From assembly GCA_014523665.1 (NCBI GenBank), contig JAATVR010000525.1, positions 1 through 5,946 on the forward strand: a stretch of 5,946 bases of DNA, given 5' to 3'. The translations under genes were made by a program, and so were the position numbers. The notes below the pieces were generated by a model. It had not been told where the DNA came from, did no database searches, and saw nothing but the letters and a program-made list of their open reading frames with translations. This stretch comes from Nitrososphaerales archaeon TH526 (GTDB taxonomy: Archaea > Thermoproteota > Nitrososphaeria > Nitrososphaerales > Nitrososphaeraceae). Positions 5,816-5,946 of this stretch are shown piece by piece. The first letter of the stretch is position 1. The number at the start of each line of letters is the position of its first letter.

Positions 5816-5946
5816 CTATGGGATTGATCTGCTGTACAGCTTTCCTTCTAATGCTAGTTTGTACATCTCTGCTACGTATGGGTTCTTGGCTGGTGTTTCT
5901 GCTCCAAGTTCAACCAATCGTGCATATACTCTTACGACATATGCTA
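5816..5946 (-). CDS. C-terminal end of an unidentified protein, cut by window edge
   Basis: Forty-two codons and a TAG stop are open on the minus strand to the right edge. The peptide (VRVYARLVELGAETPAKNPY and onward, ending KLYSRSIP) looks like genuine protein: helical, charged, with no frame breaks, and followed by a strong oligo-T terminator. I do not recognise the family with confidence. The helix followed by a G-x-x-T-P-x-x-N pattern and then a second helix recalls the C-terminal end of 2-dehydropantoate reductase or opine-type dehydrogenases, in which a similar GVPTP segment occurs near the end. That is a weak resemblance on a short fragment. Confidence 0.6.
   Translation of the reverse strand, partial: AYVVRVYARLVELGAETPAKNPYVAEMYKLALEGKLYSRSIP

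Noticed and set aside
1..5946. CRISPR array, insertion sequence or defence system
   Set aside because: No regularly spaced repeats, transposase, integrase or nuclease-like gene was seen.

Overview
The window looks like chromosomal DNA of an archaeon, most likely a member of the Thaumarchaeota (Nitrososphaeria). Four things point there: an ESCRT-III/CdvB-family protein, a thiolase directly followed by a DUF35 (zinc ribbon plus OB-fold) partner, a protein fusing an ArsR-type helix-turn-helix, an ATP-cone and an NrdD-like region, and T/A-rich TATA-like elements about 25-30 nt ahead of start codons that lack Shine-Dalgarno sequences, as expected for leaderless archaeal mRNAs. The DNA is moderately AT-rich. 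The lineage is inferred from gene content only; no rRNA is present.

Layout from left to right: (1) 1-402, minus strand, the N-terminal part of a Na+/Ca2+-exchanger-family membrane protein that runs off the left edge; (2) 403-807, a divergent intergenic region with promoters for both flanking genes and a perfect 19-bp AT-rich palindrome; (3) 808-2373, a two-gene unit of an SCP2-type thiolase and its DUF35 partner; (4) 2551-3192, a CdvB/Snf7-like ESCRT-III paralog with a MIM2-like Vps4-binding motif near its C-terminus; (5) 3287-5404, a 705-residue HTH + ATP-cone + NrdD-like protein; (6) 5405-5815, a gene-poor convergent region with a hairpin/T-tract terminator candidate for the plus strand and an oligo-T terminator for the minus strand; (7) 5816-5946, minus strand, the C-terminal end of an unidentified protein that runs off the right edge.

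The thiolase and DUF35 protein probably act as one complex in acyl-CoA condensation or cleavage (mevalonate entry or the 3-hydroxypropionate/4-hydroxybutyrate cycle). The CdvB paralog belongs to membrane remodelling or cell division with the Vps4-like ATPase CdvC. The most interesting gene is the NrdD-like one. It keeps the overall anaerobic ribonucleotide reductase layout and the C-terminal zinc ribbon, but has no cysteine before residue 507, and its stop codon falls where the radical glycine would be. It therefore reads as a reductase-derived pseudoenzyme turned into a DNA-binding, perhaps nucleotide-sensing, regulator.
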